A stretch of DNA of 64,000 bases from an uncultured Pelagibacteraceae bacterium (GTDB taxonomy: Bacteria > Pseudomonadota > Alphaproteobacteria > Pelagibacterales > Pelagibacteraceae), in contig CACFAT010000005.1 of the NCBI GenBank assembly GCA_902564385.1, forward strand, positions 22,594 through 86,593, written 5' to 3'. Each line of letters opens with the position of its first letter. Position 1 is the stretch's first letter. This document shows positions 26,998 through 36,474 of this stretch, one piece after another. A model generated the notes under the pieces. The model was not told the origin of the DNA and ran no database searches. It saw only the letters and a list, made by a program, of their open reading frames with translations. Both the position numbers and the translations under genes were made by a program.

Positions 26998-27106
26998 AAA
27001 AATTTTAATTATTATACTTTGTTTATATTTTGTAGTTGCTTGTGGGCGTAAAGGCGATCCAGAGTATAAATCTGAATTAAGTAAGAATATTCAAAAAGTA
27101 TTATGA
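26990..27106 (+). CDS. Small LptM-like lipoprotein
   Basis: This 38-residue precursor lies between argH and lysA and was found by eye. It has a short basic start (MNKK), a hydrophobic core and a lipobox VVAC with the lipidated Cys at residue 18, followed by GRKGDPEYK. The order argH-lipoprotein-lysA and the CGxKGxP motif match the LptM (YifL) family. LptM helps the LptD/LptE outer-membrane translocon assemble in other proteobacteria. The ATG lies inside the end of argH, and the stop overlaps the lysA ATG by 4 bases, so translation of all three is coupled. This copy has only a short mature part. Confidence 0.78.
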   Translation: MNKKILIIILCLYFVVACGRKGDPEYKSELSKNIQKVL

Positions 27107-28317
27107 GATATACAAACAATAAATTTTTTATTGAAGGAAAAAACATTGAGAGTCTGACAAAAAAATTTAATACACCTCTATACTGCTACTCTTATAAAAA
27201 TTTAAGAGAGAATATAGAGAATTTTAAAAAAGCTTTTAAAGAAATTAGACCTTTAGTTTGTTTTTCTGTAAAATCTAATTCTAATATTTCATTATTAAAA
27301 GAAATAAAAAAACTTGGCCTTGGAGCAGATGTGGTTTCAAAAGGTGAATTATATGCATCACTTAAGGCTGGTATTAACAAAAACAAAATAGTTTTCTCTG
27401 GAGTTGGTAAAACAAAAGATGAAATTGAGTATGCAATAAAGCAAAAAATATTATTAATAAATTCTGAATCTTTGAGTGAAGTTTTAGAAATTGAAAAGGT
27501 TGCAAAAAAATTTAATAAAGTCGTTAATATAGGACTAAGATTAAATCCAGATACTGATGCTGAAACATTGAAACAAATTTCAACTGGCAAAAGTGAAAAT
27601 AAATTTGGTGTAGATAAAAAGACTTTTGTAAAAATTATTAATTTGATGAAACAATCAAAATTTATAAATATTAAATGTTTAAGTGTTCATATCGGTAGTC
27701 AAATCTTAAACCACAAACCCTACGAAAAAATGCTAAATGTTCTTGATAAACTTTTAAGAAGTTTAGATTATAAATTTGAGTTTATTGATTTAGGTGGAGG
27801 AATGGGGATTAATTATGACAATAAAACAAAAAAACTTAATTATACAAAATATAAAAAATCAATAATTAAATTTAAAAATAAATACAATTGTAAAATAATT
27901 TTTGAACCTGGAAGATCTATAATTGGAAATGTTGGTATACTTGCAACTAAAGTAATTTATTTAAAACATAATAAGACAAAAACATTTGTGATATTGGATG
28001 CGGCAATGAATGATTTGATAAGACCAGCTTTGTACAATGCAAAACATAGAATAATTCCGTCCCTAAGAAATAAGTCAAGATCAAAGAAAATATTAGAATT
28101 TGTTGGCCCAGTATGCGAAACAACTGATAAATTTTTAACAGATAGGAAATTTCAAGATGTAAAAGAAAATGATATAATGATTATTTGCGATACAGGAGCC
28201 TATGGTTATTCATTATCATCTAATTATAATCTTAGATTAAGGCCTGCCGAAATTTTGATTAAAGGAAATAAGGTACAGATTATAAGAAAAAGACAAAAAA
28301 TAAAAGATATAGTCTAA
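27103..28317 (+). CDS. lysA: Diaminopimelate decarboxylase
   Basis: This 404-residue, fold-type III pyridoxal-phosphate enzyme makes L-lysine from meso-diaminopimelate. The cofactor Lys is in CFSVKSNSN near residue 52. Other marks are VHIGSQI, the Gly-rich LGGGMGINY phosphate loop, FEPGRSI and GPVCETTDKF, with the second-subunit Cys, and a C-terminal GAYGYSLSSNYN. It is coupled to the lptM-like gene upstream. plsC follows with about 13 bases between. Confidence 0.94.
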   Translation: MRYTNNKFFIEGKNIESLTKKFNTPLYCYSYKNLRENIENFKKAFKEIRPLVCFSVKSNSNISLLKEIKKLGLGADVVSKGELYASLKAGINKNKIVFSGVGKTKDEIEYAIKQKILLINSESLSEVLEIEKVAKKFNKVVNIGLRLNPDTDAETLKQISTGKSENKFGVDKKTFVKIINLMKQSKFINIKCLSVHIGSQILNHKPYEKMLNVLDKLLRSLDYKFEFIDLGGGMGINYDNKTKKLNYTKYKKSIIKFKNKYNCKIIFEPGRSIIGNVGILATKVIYLKHNKTKTFVILDAAMNDLIRPALYNAKHRIIPSLRNKSRSKKILEFVGPVCETTDKFLTDRKFQDVKENDIMIICDTGAYGYSLSSNYNLRLRPAEILIKGNKVQIIRKRQKIKDIV

Positions 28318-28330
28318 GTTTAAATTTGTA

Positions 28331-29029
28331 ATGAGAAATATCCTATTTAAAAGTGCATTTTTTTCTGGATTAATATTTATATGCATTATTTTTCTTCCAT
28401 CATTATTACTACCAAAGAAAATCACTCTTTTTGGAGGTAAACTTTTTGGATACTGGTCCTCGTTCTGTTTAAAAATTTTTTACTCAACCAGCATAGTAAT
28501 TAAAGGTCAAGAAAACATAATTAATAACGAGAACTACTTTATCGCATGCTCTCATCAATCGATGTTTGAAACTTTTTTTTTACAAACAATATTTAATTCA
28601 CCAATTTTTATTCTTAAAAAAGAACTATTAAATATTCCGATATTTGGTTGGTATTTAAGAAAGATAGATTCTATTTCTGTGAATAGAAATAAAGTTTCTA
28701 AAGAAAACCTTAATTTTACTGAAAAAATTAAAGAAGCTATGGAGAAAACAAAAAGACCTGTAATAATTTTTCCACAAGCTACTCGAGTTTTACCAGACGA
28801 AATTATTCCCTTTAAAAAAGGAGTTGGAAGAATTTACAAAGAATTAAATGTAAAATGTCAACCTGTTGCTATTGACTCTGGAAGAGTATGGCCAAAATCT
28901 GGAAAGATGAAGCCCAATAAAACAATTACTATTTCTATTTTAAAACCAATTAATACAGGTATCGAAGAAACAGAATTTGTAAAATTATTGCAAAAAGAAA
29001 TTTATTCCGAGCTAGGTCTTGCTAACTAA
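28331..29029 (+). CDS. 1-acyl-sn-glycerol-3-phosphate acyltransferase family
   Basis: This 232-residue membrane-associated acyltransferase has an N-terminal hydrophobic segment, then the catalytic block ACSHQSMFETF (the HQSxxET variant of the HX4D motif). The phosphate-binding block FPQATRVLPDE follows (the Thr/Arg of EGTR-like motif III), and then the QPVAIDSG motif. It should acylate lysophosphatidic acid. Because the acidic residue of the catalytic motif is Glu instead of Asp, it belongs to the alphaproteobacterial subset of the family. Its stop interlocks with that of dnaN in CTAA. Confidence 0.85.
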   Translation: MRNILFKSAFFSGLIFICIIFLPSLLLPKKITLFGGKLFGYWSSFCLKIFYSTSIVIKGQENIINNENYFIACSHQSMFETFFLQTIFNSPIFILKKELLNIPIFGWYLRKIDSISVNRNKVSKENLNFTEKIKEAMEKTKRPVIIFPQATRVLPDEIIPFKKGVGRIYKELNVKCQPVAIDSGRVWPKSGKMKPNKTITISILKPINTGIEETEFVKLLQKEIYSELGLAN

Positions 29030-30138
29030 CCTTTCATAGGCATTACAACATAAATACTATCAAAATCTGCAGGATCTTTTATTAAAGCTGGAGATCCGGT
29101 ATCTTTCAAATATATTTCAATGTTATCACCATTTAGTTGGGATGCTATATCTAGCAAATATCTAGAATTAAAACTTATATCTAAATCCGCCTCAAATTTT
29201 ACAGATAGGCTTTCTTTACCATCACCACTGTTAGTGTTATTGACGGATAAATCTAAATTATCTTTGGTCAAATTAAATTTTACACCATCCTTTTTATCCA
29301 GAGAAACTGATGCTACTCTGTCGACAGAATTTAGAAAAGATTTTAGATCTATTTCAAGTTTTTTTTGATTCTCTCTAGGGATAACTTGAATATAATTAGG
29401 AAATTTTCCATCGATTAATTTTGATATCAAAATACTATTGTTAATTTCAAATTTAATTTTAGATTTAATATTTGAGACTTTAACCTCTCCATCATAATCT
29501 TCTAGAAGAGAACATAATTGGAATATTGTTTTTTTTGGAAGTATTATTGGTTCAAATTCAATTTTGTTTTTTAGTCTTATTTTTGAGATAGACATTCTAT
29601 GGCTATCTGTTGCGGCTGCAGTTAAAAAATTCTTATCATCTGTTTGGGTCTGATGGAAAAAAATACCACTAAGATAATGCCTTGTTTCATCATTTGAAAT
29701 CGAAAATTTACATTTGTTTAAAAGTTTTAATAAATCTTTTGAATTAATAGTAAATTCATTTTCATTGAAATTTTCGTCTGTAATTGGAAATTCAGAAGCA
29801 TTAATTGAATTTAAGTTGAATAGAGATTTATTTGATTCTAGTTGTAATTTACTTTCTCCAGTATTTTCAAAATTTATCTGACTACCAGAGGGTATTTTTC
29901 TTACAATATCAAACATAATTGATGAAGAAGTAGTTGTTTTGCCTTCATCAAAAATTTTAATATTTGAAATTTCATTTACAAATATTAAATCTAAATCTGT
30001 TGCTGTAATTTTTAACTTTGAATTTGCTGCCTCTATCAAAATATTTGAAAGAATAGGTAAAGTGCTTCTTTTTTCTATTACACCCTGACAGTAACCTAAA
30101 GATTTTTGCAAATCCTGTTGATTAACACTAAATTTCAT
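29026..30138 (-). CDS. dnaN: DNA polymerase III beta sliding clamp
   Basis: This 370-residue clamp subunit tethers DNA polymerase III to the template. Three similar domains can be recognised, and typical blocks include KRSTLPILSNILIEA near the start, AATDSHRMS in domain 2 and SRYLLDIASQL in domain 3. The C-terminus ends in the usual VMPMKG. It follows dnaA on the same strand with an 11-base overlap, the standard dnaA-dnaN arrangement. Confidence 0.95.
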   Translation of the reverse strand: MKFSVNQQDLQKSLGYCQGVIEKRSTLPILSNILIEAANSKLKITATDLDLIFVNEISNIKIFDEGKTTTSSSIMFDIVRKIPSGSQINFENTGESKLQLESNKSLFNLNSINASEFPITDENFNENEFTINSKDLLKLLNKCKFSISNDETRHYLSGIFFHQTQTDDKNFLTAAATDSHRMSISKIRLKNKIEFEPIILPKKTIFQLCSLLEDYDGEVKVSNIKSKIKFEINNSILISKLIDGKFPNYIQVIPRENQKKLEIDLKSFLNSVDRVASVSLDKKDGVKFNLTKDNLDLSVNNTNSGDGKESLSVKFEADLDISFNSRYLLDIASQLNGDNIEIYLKDTGSPALIKDPADFDSIYVVMPMKG

Positions 30139-31537
30139 TTTCTTGTTTGTATAATATTTTATTCTTTAGGCTATCAATGCTTAAATTTAATTCATTATCT
30201 TCTTTTCTTAATTTTTCTATTGTTTTAACTGAATGAATAACGGTTGTGTGATCTCTATTAGCAAATGATCGACCTATCTCAGGTAAAGATTTAGATGTTA
30301 GCATTTTTGCTAAATAAATAGCAGTTTGTCTTGGCCTTACAAGATATCTTGACCTTCTTGGTGACAACATTTCGTTTTTACTTATTTTAAAATATTTACA
30401 TACTATTGTTTGAATATTGTCTATATCAACTTTATTTTCGGTTAAATTTAATAGATCTTTTAATATTACTTTTACCTCTGACATTGAAGGCGTTTTTCCA
30501 TAAATTCTTGAGAATGACACTACTCTGTTAAATGCACCCACAAGCTCCCTGATGCTAGTATTAACTTCAGTACTAATAAATTTTATGATCTCGTCACTGA
30601 TCTTAATATTATTTGGATCATGGATTTTGAGATCATCGTTTTTAGATTTTATTATATTGTATCTTAATTCAAAATCGGCATTTTGGATATCAACTACTAG
30701 ACCTCCTGAAAATCTAGATTTAATTCTTTCTTGTATTCTAGTTAATTTGTTTGGTGGTCTATCTGCTGATACAATAATTTGAGATCCTTTCTCTAGCAAA
30801 ACATTAAATGTGTGAAAAAACTCTTCTTGCATAGCTTCTTTTCCATTCATAAATTGAATATCATCAATCAAAAATATGTCAGTATTTCTAAAATACTCTT
30901 TAAACTTTACCATTTCATTGGATTTTATAGATTTTACAAATTGATACATAAATCTTTCAGCTGAGATAAACATTACTTTATTTTTTTCTTTCAAACTTAA
31001 ACCAATTGCATTTAATAAATGTGTCTTACCCATTCCAACTCCTCCATAAATATATAGGGGGTTATAGTGAGCTATTTGCTCTGAGACTTTTTTTGCAGCT
31101 TCAAAAGCTAGTTTATTACTTTTCCCTAGCAAGAAATTCTCAAAGTTTTTATTTGGATCAATTCGATTATATTGAAGATATGAATCCTTAATAAATGAAA
31201 CCTTTTCATTAGTAGATGAATTTTCTTGTTTTGTTTCATCACTATTTTTGTTCTTTATATTCTCGTTAATCACAAATTCTATTCTGGAAATATCTTTTTT
31301 ATATAATTTAATTATTTGTAATATTTGATCTAAATATCTTGAGGTTATCCAGTCTCTAATAAATCTTGTCGAAACGGATAACAAAACATAATTTTTAAAC
31401 TCATCAACTAAATCAATTTTTTTTAACCAACTATCATAAATCTCAGAACCAAACTTATTTTTCATTTCATTTTGTAATAATTTCCAATCAATCTTATTAA
31501 TATTGTCTGATTTAATGTTAGTGAGATTATTTTTCAT
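30128..31537 (-). CDS. dnaA: Chromosomal replication initiator DnaA
   Basis: This 469-residue AAA+ initiator has an N-terminal DnaB/DiaA-interacting domain, a variable linker, a Walker A site GGVGMGKTHLLNA, and a Walker B with FLIDDIQF. The C-terminal DNA-binding domain has the motif RDHTTVIHSVKTI. It binds origin DnaA boxes and opens the duplex. The upstream non-coding stretch is 245 bases, the longest gap without any gene I could find, but no clear DnaA box is visible in it. The neighbour order rpsT-dnaA-dnaN matches other alphaproteobacteria. Confidence 0.96.
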   Translation of the reverse strand: MKNNLTNIKSDNINKIDWKLLQNEMKNKFGSEIYDSWLKKIDLVDEFKNYVLLSVSTRFIRDWITSRYLDQILQIIKLYKKDISRIEFVINENIKNKNSDETKQENSSTNEKVSFIKDSYLQYNRIDPNKNFENFLLGKSNKLAFEAAKKVSEQIAHYNPLYIYGGVGMGKTHLLNAIGLSLKEKNKVMFISAERFMYQFVKSIKSNEMVKFKEYFRNTDIFLIDDIQFMNGKEAMQEEFFHTFNVLLEKGSQIIVSADRPPNKLTRIQERIKSRFSGGLVVDIQNADFELRYNIIKSKNDDLKIHDPNNIKISDEIIKFISTEVNTSIRELVGAFNRVVSFSRIYGKTPSMSEVKVILKDLLNLTENKVDIDNIQTIVCKYFKISKNEMLSPRRSRYLVRPRQTAIYLAKMLTSKSLPEIGRSFANRDHTTVIHSVKTIEKLRKEDNELNLSIDSLKNKILYKQENEI

Positions 31538-31782
31538 GAGAGTCTGTTAAACTCCTATTCATAATTCAATGCAATAAATTTATTTTTATTCTCAAAAAAA
31601 AATAAAATTTACAATTGTATAAATTAATAATTGAATCTCTTTTTAGGGACTTAAAATTAGTAATCTTAAATTTACTTTTTTTATTTTTTTTTTTATCTTG
31701 CGACTAAAAGATTAAAAGATTCTTTTTTTAATTGAAAAAATAATCTCTAGGGTTGTAATTTCTTTAAGTAAACTAAAAGTTG

Positions 31783-32043
31783 TTATAAGGAATTTATTTT
31801 TTTTGTTATTCTAGAAATATTTCTTGACGCGTTTTGCTTTTTTATCACCCCTGTCTTTGCTATTTTCATCAATTCAGAGTTTAATTTTGGCAAGAAAGCT
31901 AAAGCTTCTTTTTTGTCCTTTTTATCAAGAATTAAATTCATTTTTTTTATTGCAGATCTAAACCTGCTTTTTCTAGACTTATTTACCGTTGTTTGACGTG
32001 ATATACGTCTTATTCGTTTAATAGCTGATTTAGTGTTTGCCAT
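31783..32043 (-). CDS. rpsT: Ribosomal protein bS20
   Basis: This 86-residue basic protein of the small subunit starts with ANTKSAIKRIRRISRQ, the usual bS20 beginning. The frame opens upstream at 32106 inside mutM, but the true Met is at 32043. The downstream part KKAALAFLPKL-like (KKEALAFLPKLNSELMKIA) and the closing ISRITKKINSL fit helices II and III. It lies between mutM and dnaA, an order common in alphaproteobacteria. Confidence 0.94.
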   Translation of the reverse strand: MANTKSAIKRIRRISRQTTVNKSRKSRFRSAIKKMNLILDKKDKKEALAFLPKLNSELMKIAKTGVIKKQNASRNISRITKKINSL

Positions 32044-32093
32044 AAGCGCGATTGTATATAACGAGAAATTTATACGGTCAATATAATAATTTT

Positions 32094-32957
32094 TTATTTT
32101 TGACAAATATCACAAAAAAATGTCGATCTATTAGTGATAAATTTTTTTTTTATTGTCCCTTTACATCCTGGTGAAAGACAACTCTTATTTTCTCTATTGT
32201 ATACTTTAAAGTTATCTTGAAAAGATCCATTTTTACCAACTATATTTTTAAAATCTCTAATACTAGACCCACCTTTTTTAATCGCTAAATTTAAAATTTT
32301 TCTTGAATATTTAATAATATTAATACAATCGTTTTCACTTAAAGATTTTGCTTTTTTTTTTGGATTTATTTTAGAGCTGAACAAAATTTCACTTGCATAA
32401 ATATTCCCCAAACCTGAAACAAACTTTTGATCTAAGAGAAAATTTTTTATATTCTTTTTCTTTTTATAAAAATATTTTTTTAAGTAGTCGAGATTAAATT
32501 TTGAAGAAAAAGGCTCAGGACCATAGTTATTTATAAAATTTTCTAAATTATTCTTATTTTCAAATAATTTGAAATAACCAAATCTTCTGGGATCATTATA
32601 TATAATTTTTATGTTATCAAATTCCAAAAACACATGGTTATGTTTTTTTGGTAAATAAGGACTATGATAAAAACTTGCATTTGTTTTTTGATTTAAAATA
32701 TTTTTTCTTAAGAGATGTATAGTGCCAGACATTCCAAGATGAATTAAGCAAAATTTTTCATCATTTAAAACTAGTATGATATATTTTGAAAATCTCTTAA
32801 CTTTTTTTATTGATTTTGATTGAAGTCTTGTTTCAAAACCTTTTTTTATTTTGTACCTTAAATTCCTATTCTTTATACTTACTTTTTTTATTTTTTTTCC
32901 TGTTATTGTTCTACTTAGTGACTCTTTAACAACTTCTACTTCTGGCAATTCTGGCAT
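32094..32957 (-). CDS. mutM: Formamidopyrimidine-DNA glycosylase
   Basis: This 287-residue DNA repair enzyme removes oxidised purines such as 8-oxoguanine and cleaves the abasic site. It begins PELPEVEVV, so the N-terminal Pro nucleophile and the following Glu are present. The beta-F finger lies at the end: NRENKSCLSPGCKGTIKKK, then STFFCDICQK, with four zinc-binding Cys. The Lys of the catalytic loop lies in GSSIRDFKN and LIHLGMSGTI is conserved. It shares an operon with rpsT. Confidence 0.93.
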   Translation of the reverse strand: MPELPEVEVVKESLSRTITGKKIKKVSIKNRNLRYKIKKGFETRLQSKSIKKVKRFSKYIILVLNDEKFCLIHLGMSGTIHLLRKNILNQKTNASFYHSPYLPKKHNHVFLEFDNIKIIYNDPRRFGYFKLFENKNNLENFINNYGPEPFSSKFNLDYLKKYFYKKKKNIKNFLLDQKFVSGLGNIYASEILFSSKINPKKKAKSLSENDCINIIKYSRKILNLAIKKGGSSIRDFKNIVGKNGSFQDNFKVYNRENKSCLSPGCKGTIKKKFITNRSTFFCDICQK

Positions 32958-32989
32958 TTATTATTATATTAATTAATATTATTTATTTT

Positions 32990-33697
32990 ATGCAACAATA
33001 TCTTCAAAATAAAAAAGGTCTAGTCCAAGGTGTCTTCGATAAAGTTTATGATAAATACGACATCATGAATGATTTGATGTCACTTGGAGTTCATAGAATC
33101 TGGAAAAGAAATTTAATAAATTGGATGAACCCAGGTAAAAATAAAATTCTAGCAGATGTTGCTTGTGGCACAGGTGATATAGCAAAACTTTTTATCGATA
33201 ATAGTTCAAATAAAAATATAGAATTATTTTGTGTTGACCCCAATGAAGGAATGATGAAAAAGGGAAAAAATAGACTATCAAATTACAAAAATATCAAGTG
33301 GATCAAGGGGTCAGCAGAGAAATTGCCTTTAAAATCTAATTCATGTGATTATTACACAATCAGTTTTGGTTTAAGAAATACAAAAAATATTAATAAATCC
33401 TTAAGTGAAGCGTACAGAGTTTTAAAGTCAGGAGGTAGATTTTTTTGTTTAGAATTTTCAAAAATTCAAAATTTAAACTTAGATTTAGTGTATAAAAGAT
33501 ACTCTAAATTAATTCCAGAAATAGGAAGATTTGTGGTTGGTGAAAAAGAGCCTTATGAATATCTAATAAAAAGTATCCAAGAATTTGTTAATCAAGAGGA
33601 ATTAAAGGGTTTAATGGAGAAAAATAATTTTATTAAATGTGAGTATAGAAACTTTTCTGGTGGAATAGTAGCTATTCATTCAGGTTGGAAAATATGA
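32990..33697 (+). CDS. ubiE: Ubiquinone biosynthesis C-methyltransferase
   Basis: This 235-residue SAM-dependent methyltransferase works in ubiquinone synthesis (C-methylation of the demethyl quinone intermediate). The N-terminal VQGVFDKVYDKYDIMNDLMSLG is typical of UbiE, the SAM loop is ADVACGTGDIA, and the closing FSGGIVAIHSGWKI matches the family. It is followed by ubiB with an overlap (ATGA) and is divergent from mutM. Confidence 0.95.
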   Translation: MQQYLQNKKGLVQGVFDKVYDKYDIMNDLMSLGVHRIWKRNLINWMNPGKNKILADVACGTGDIAKLFIDNSSNKNIELFCVDPNEGMMKKGKNRLSNYKNIKWIKGSAEKLPLKSNSCDYYTISFGLRNTKNINKSLSEAYRVLKSGGRFFCLEFSKIQNLNLDLVYKRYSKLIPEIGRFVVGEKEPYEYLIKSIQEFVNQEELKGLMEKNNFIKCEYRNFSGGIVAIHSGWKI

Positions 33698-35262
33698 TTA
33701 AAAAATTATACATACTTTTTAAGCTTGGAAGGAAATTAGCAAAATCTGACGCTTTAAGTATATTCACAAAGTTTCATAATCCACCAATTGGAATAAAAAT
33801 TTTATTCTATTTGTTGTCTTTATCATTTTCAAAAAAAGATAATTCTTTTGTAAATGAAACCGAAGGTGAAAGATTATCAAACTCCTTACAATCTATGGGC
33901 ACAACATTCATTAAATTAGGTCAATTTCTGGCAACTAGACCAGATATAATTGGAGAAAAGTTATCAAAGCAACTAGAGAGTTTACAAGATCGTTTGCCTC
34001 CTTTTGAATTATCTAAAGCTAAAGAAATAATCAAAAAAGATCTAGGGGAAGATAATTTTAATTCAATTATAAATCTATCTGATCCAGTGGCAGCAGCATC
34101 TATAGCTCAAGTTCATAAAGCGCAAATAAATGATAATGGCACAATTAAAGATGTGGCTATAAAAATTTTACGACCAAATATAAAAAAAATATTCAACGAA
34201 GAAATTGATGCTTTGATGCTTTTTGCTTTTTTAACTGAGTCAATTATCAAAAAGACAAAAAGACTTAAATTAGTTGAGGTTGTTTATTTGCTAAAAGAAA
34301 TAACCAATTTAGAAATGGATTTAAGATTTGAAGCCGCTGCAGCTAATGAGTATTCTGAAAACACTAAGAATGACAGTGGATTTCAAGTTCCTAGAATTTA
34401 TTGGAATTTTACAAGTGAAAATGTAATGACTTTAGACTGGGTTGAAGGTGTCTCTATAAGAGAAACAGAAGTGTTAGAAAAAAGAAATATAGATACCAAA
34501 AAAATTGCATCAGATATTATTCAACATTTTTTAAGACATGCTGTTAGAGATGGTTTTTTTCACGCAGATATGCATCAAGGTAACATTTTTATAAATAATA
34601 GTGGTCAAATAGTTCCGATCGATTTTGGTATAATGGGAAGGCTCGATGATTTGAGTAAAAAATTTCTTGCTGAGATTTTATATGGATTTATTAAACGAGA
34701 TTATAAAAAAGTGGCTGAAGTTCATTTGACTGCAGGCTTAGTTCCAAAAGAGGTGCCTGTTGATGATCTCGCCCAAGCACTAAGATCAATAGGAGAGCCA
34801 ATATTTGGTCAGTCAATTAAAGATATATCTGGCGGTAAACTACTCAAACAACTTTTTGATGTGACAGAAAAATTTAATATGCAAACTCAACCACAGTTGC
34901 TAATGCTACAGAAAACAATGGTGGTAGTTGAAGGTGTTGCAAGAAGATTAAATCCAGAGACAAACATTTGGGAAACGTCAAGACCTGTTCTTGAAAAATG
35001 GCTTAAAGAAACAAAAGATCCTATAACAACATTAAATGAAACTCTAAAAAATTCTGCAGAAGTTATAAAAAGATTACCAGAAATGCCGCAAATAATGGAT
35101 AAAGCAAACCAAGCATTAACATTTCTTGCAAGTGGACAAATTCCACAAAATACTAATACGTATAATGATCTAAATACAAAAAAATCTGAAATGGTAGCTT
35201 TCAGAAATCAATCAATCATTGGTTTATTATTACTTGTAATTTTAGGATTAGTAGTATTTTAA
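33694..35262 (+). CDS. ubiB: UbiB-family atypical kinase-like ubiquinone biosynthesis protein
   Basis: This 522-residue ABC1/ADCK-type protein has the KxGQ signature FIKLGQFLATRPDII, the Ala-rich loop AAASIAQVHKA, the catalytic-like HADMHQGNIF and DFGIMGRLDD. A single hydrophobic C-terminal helix (IIGLLLLVILGLVVF) anchors it in the inner membrane. UbiB proteins are needed for ubiquinone formation and bind prenyl lipids. I place the start at the ATG at 33694, which overlaps the ubiE stop by 4 bases. Confidence 0.94.
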   Translation: MIKKLYILFKLGRKLAKSDALSIFTKFHNPPIGIKILFYLLSLSFSKKDNSFVNETEGERLSNSLQSMGTTFIKLGQFLATRPDIIGEKLSKQLESLQDRLPPFELSKAKEIIKKDLGEDNFNSIINLSDPVAAASIAQVHKAQINDNGTIKDVAIKILRPNIKKIFNEEIDALMLFAFLTESIIKKTKRLKLVEVVYLLKEITNLEMDLRFEAAAANEYSENTKNDSGFQVPRIYWNFTSENVMTLDWVEGVSIRETEVLEKRNIDTKKIASDIIQHFLRHAVRDGFFHADMHQGNIFINNSGQIVPIDFGIMGRLDDLSKKFLAEILYGFIKRDYKKVAEVHLTAGLVPKEVPVDDLAQALRSIGEPIFGQSIKDISGGKLLKQLFDVTEKFNMQTQPQLLMLQKTMVVVEGVARRLNPETNIWETSRPVLEKWLKETKDPITTLNETLKNSAEVIKRLPEMPQIMDKANQALTFLASGQIPQNTNTYNDLNTKKSEMVAFRNQSIIGLLLLVILGLVVF

Positions 35263-35270
35263 TCTCGACG

Positions 35271-36470
35271 ATGAATTATTTTGAGAATAAAAAAATACTG
35301 TTAATTATATGTGGTGGAATTTCAGCCTATAAAAGTCTTGAGTTAATAAGATTATTTAAGAAAAATGGAGCTCGTGTAAAAACTATATTAACAAAAAATG
35401 CAAAAGAATTTGTTACTCCACTATCTGTTTCGTCTCTTTCCCAAGAAAAAGTTTATGACGATATATTCAGTGCAGAGAACGAAGCTGAGATGGACCACAT
35501 ATCTTTATCAAGATGGGCTGATGCAGTATTAGTTGCACCAATCACAGCTAATACCGTATCTAAAGTATCCTCAGGAAATGCAGAAGATTTGGCGTCTACT
35601 GTTTTATTAGCCTCTAACAAACAAATATTTTTAGCACCGGCAATGAATGTAAGAATGTGGGAGCATCCTTCTACTAAAGAAAACATATTAAAATTAAAAA
35701 GCTTTGGATACAAAATTATTGGGCCAGAGATAGGAGATATGGCATGTGGTGAATACGGTGAAGGAAAAATGACAGAACCAAATGAAATAGTCAATACGCT
35801 TAAAAATTATTTTTCTAATTTAGATAAAAATAAAAAATTAAAAGCTTTAGTTACTGCAGGACCAACTAATGAATATATTGATCCTGTAAGATTTATTACA
35901 AATAAATCCAGTGGCAAACAAGGATATGAAATAGCCAAATGTCTTAGAGACAATGGATTTGATACGACACTTATTTCTGGAAAGACAAACATTAAACCTT
36001 TGGACGGTATTAATTTTGTAAGTGTTGAAACGGCTGAAGAGATGTTCAAAGAAAGTTTAAATAATCTACCAACAGATGTAGCTATTTTTTCTGCAGCTGT
36101 TTCTGATTTTAAAGTGAAAAATTATAAAAGTACAAAGATTAAAAAGAATGAAGAATTTAAATTAGAGCTAGAAAAAAATATCGATATTTTAAATCATATA
36201 TCTAATCATAATTCATTAAGACCAAAAATAACAATTGGTTTTGCAGCAGAAACAAACAATGTTTCAATAAATGCAAAGAAGAAGTTGAATGAAAAAAATT
36301 GTGACTGGGTAATTGCAAATGATGTCTCAGATCAAACTATAGGATTTGGATCAGATTTTAATAAAATTTCTATATTTTACAAAGATAAACCTGAAGAAAA
36401 TTTTGAAAAGATGAGTAAATCATTGGTCGCTGAAGAAATAGTCAAAAGAGTAATTCAACAGATTAATTAA
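35271..36470 (+). CDS. coaBC: Bifunctional phosphopantothenoylcysteine decarboxylase/synthase
   Basis: This 399-residue CoA-biosynthesis enzyme joins Cys to phosphopantothenate and then decarboxylates the product. The CoaC half (about 1-185) starts with ILLIICGGISAYKSLELIR and carries the catalytic His in LSRWADAV-adjacent DHISL and the Asn in PAMNVRMWE. The flap Cys is in GDMACGEYGEGKM. The CoaB half has VTAGPTNEYIDPVRFITN and KSSGKQGYEIAK. It lies within a group with ubiE, ubiB and dut, each separated by very few bases. Confidence 0.94.
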   Translation: MNYFENKKILLIICGGISAYKSLELIRLFKKNGARVKTILTKNAKEFVTPLSVSSLSQEKVYDDIFSAENEAEMDHISLSRWADAVLVAPITANTVSKVSSGNAEDLASTVLLASNKQIFLAPAMNVRMWEHPSTKENILKLKSFGYKIIGPEIGDMACGEYGEGKMTEPNEIVNTLKNYFSNLDKNKKLKALVTAGPTNEYIDPVRFITNKSSGKQGYEIAKCLRDNGFDTTLISGKTNIKPLDGINFVSVETAEEMFKESLNNLPTDVAIFSAAVSDFKVKNYKSTKIKKNEEFKLELEKNIDILNHISNHNSLRPKITIGFAAETNNVSINAKKKLNEKNCDWVIANDVSDQTIGFGSDFNKISIFYKDKPEENFEKMSKSLVAEEIVKRVIQQIN

Positions 36471-36474
36471 CTTA

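Noticed and set aside
31538..31782. Replication origin next to dnaA
   Set aside because: No DnaA boxes seen, and in many alphaproteobacteria the origin is not next to dnaA; kept only as a gap worth checking.
32044..32106. Upstream extension of rpsT
   Set aside because: bS20 starts at the Met before ANTKSAIKRIRR; the extension overlaps mutM.
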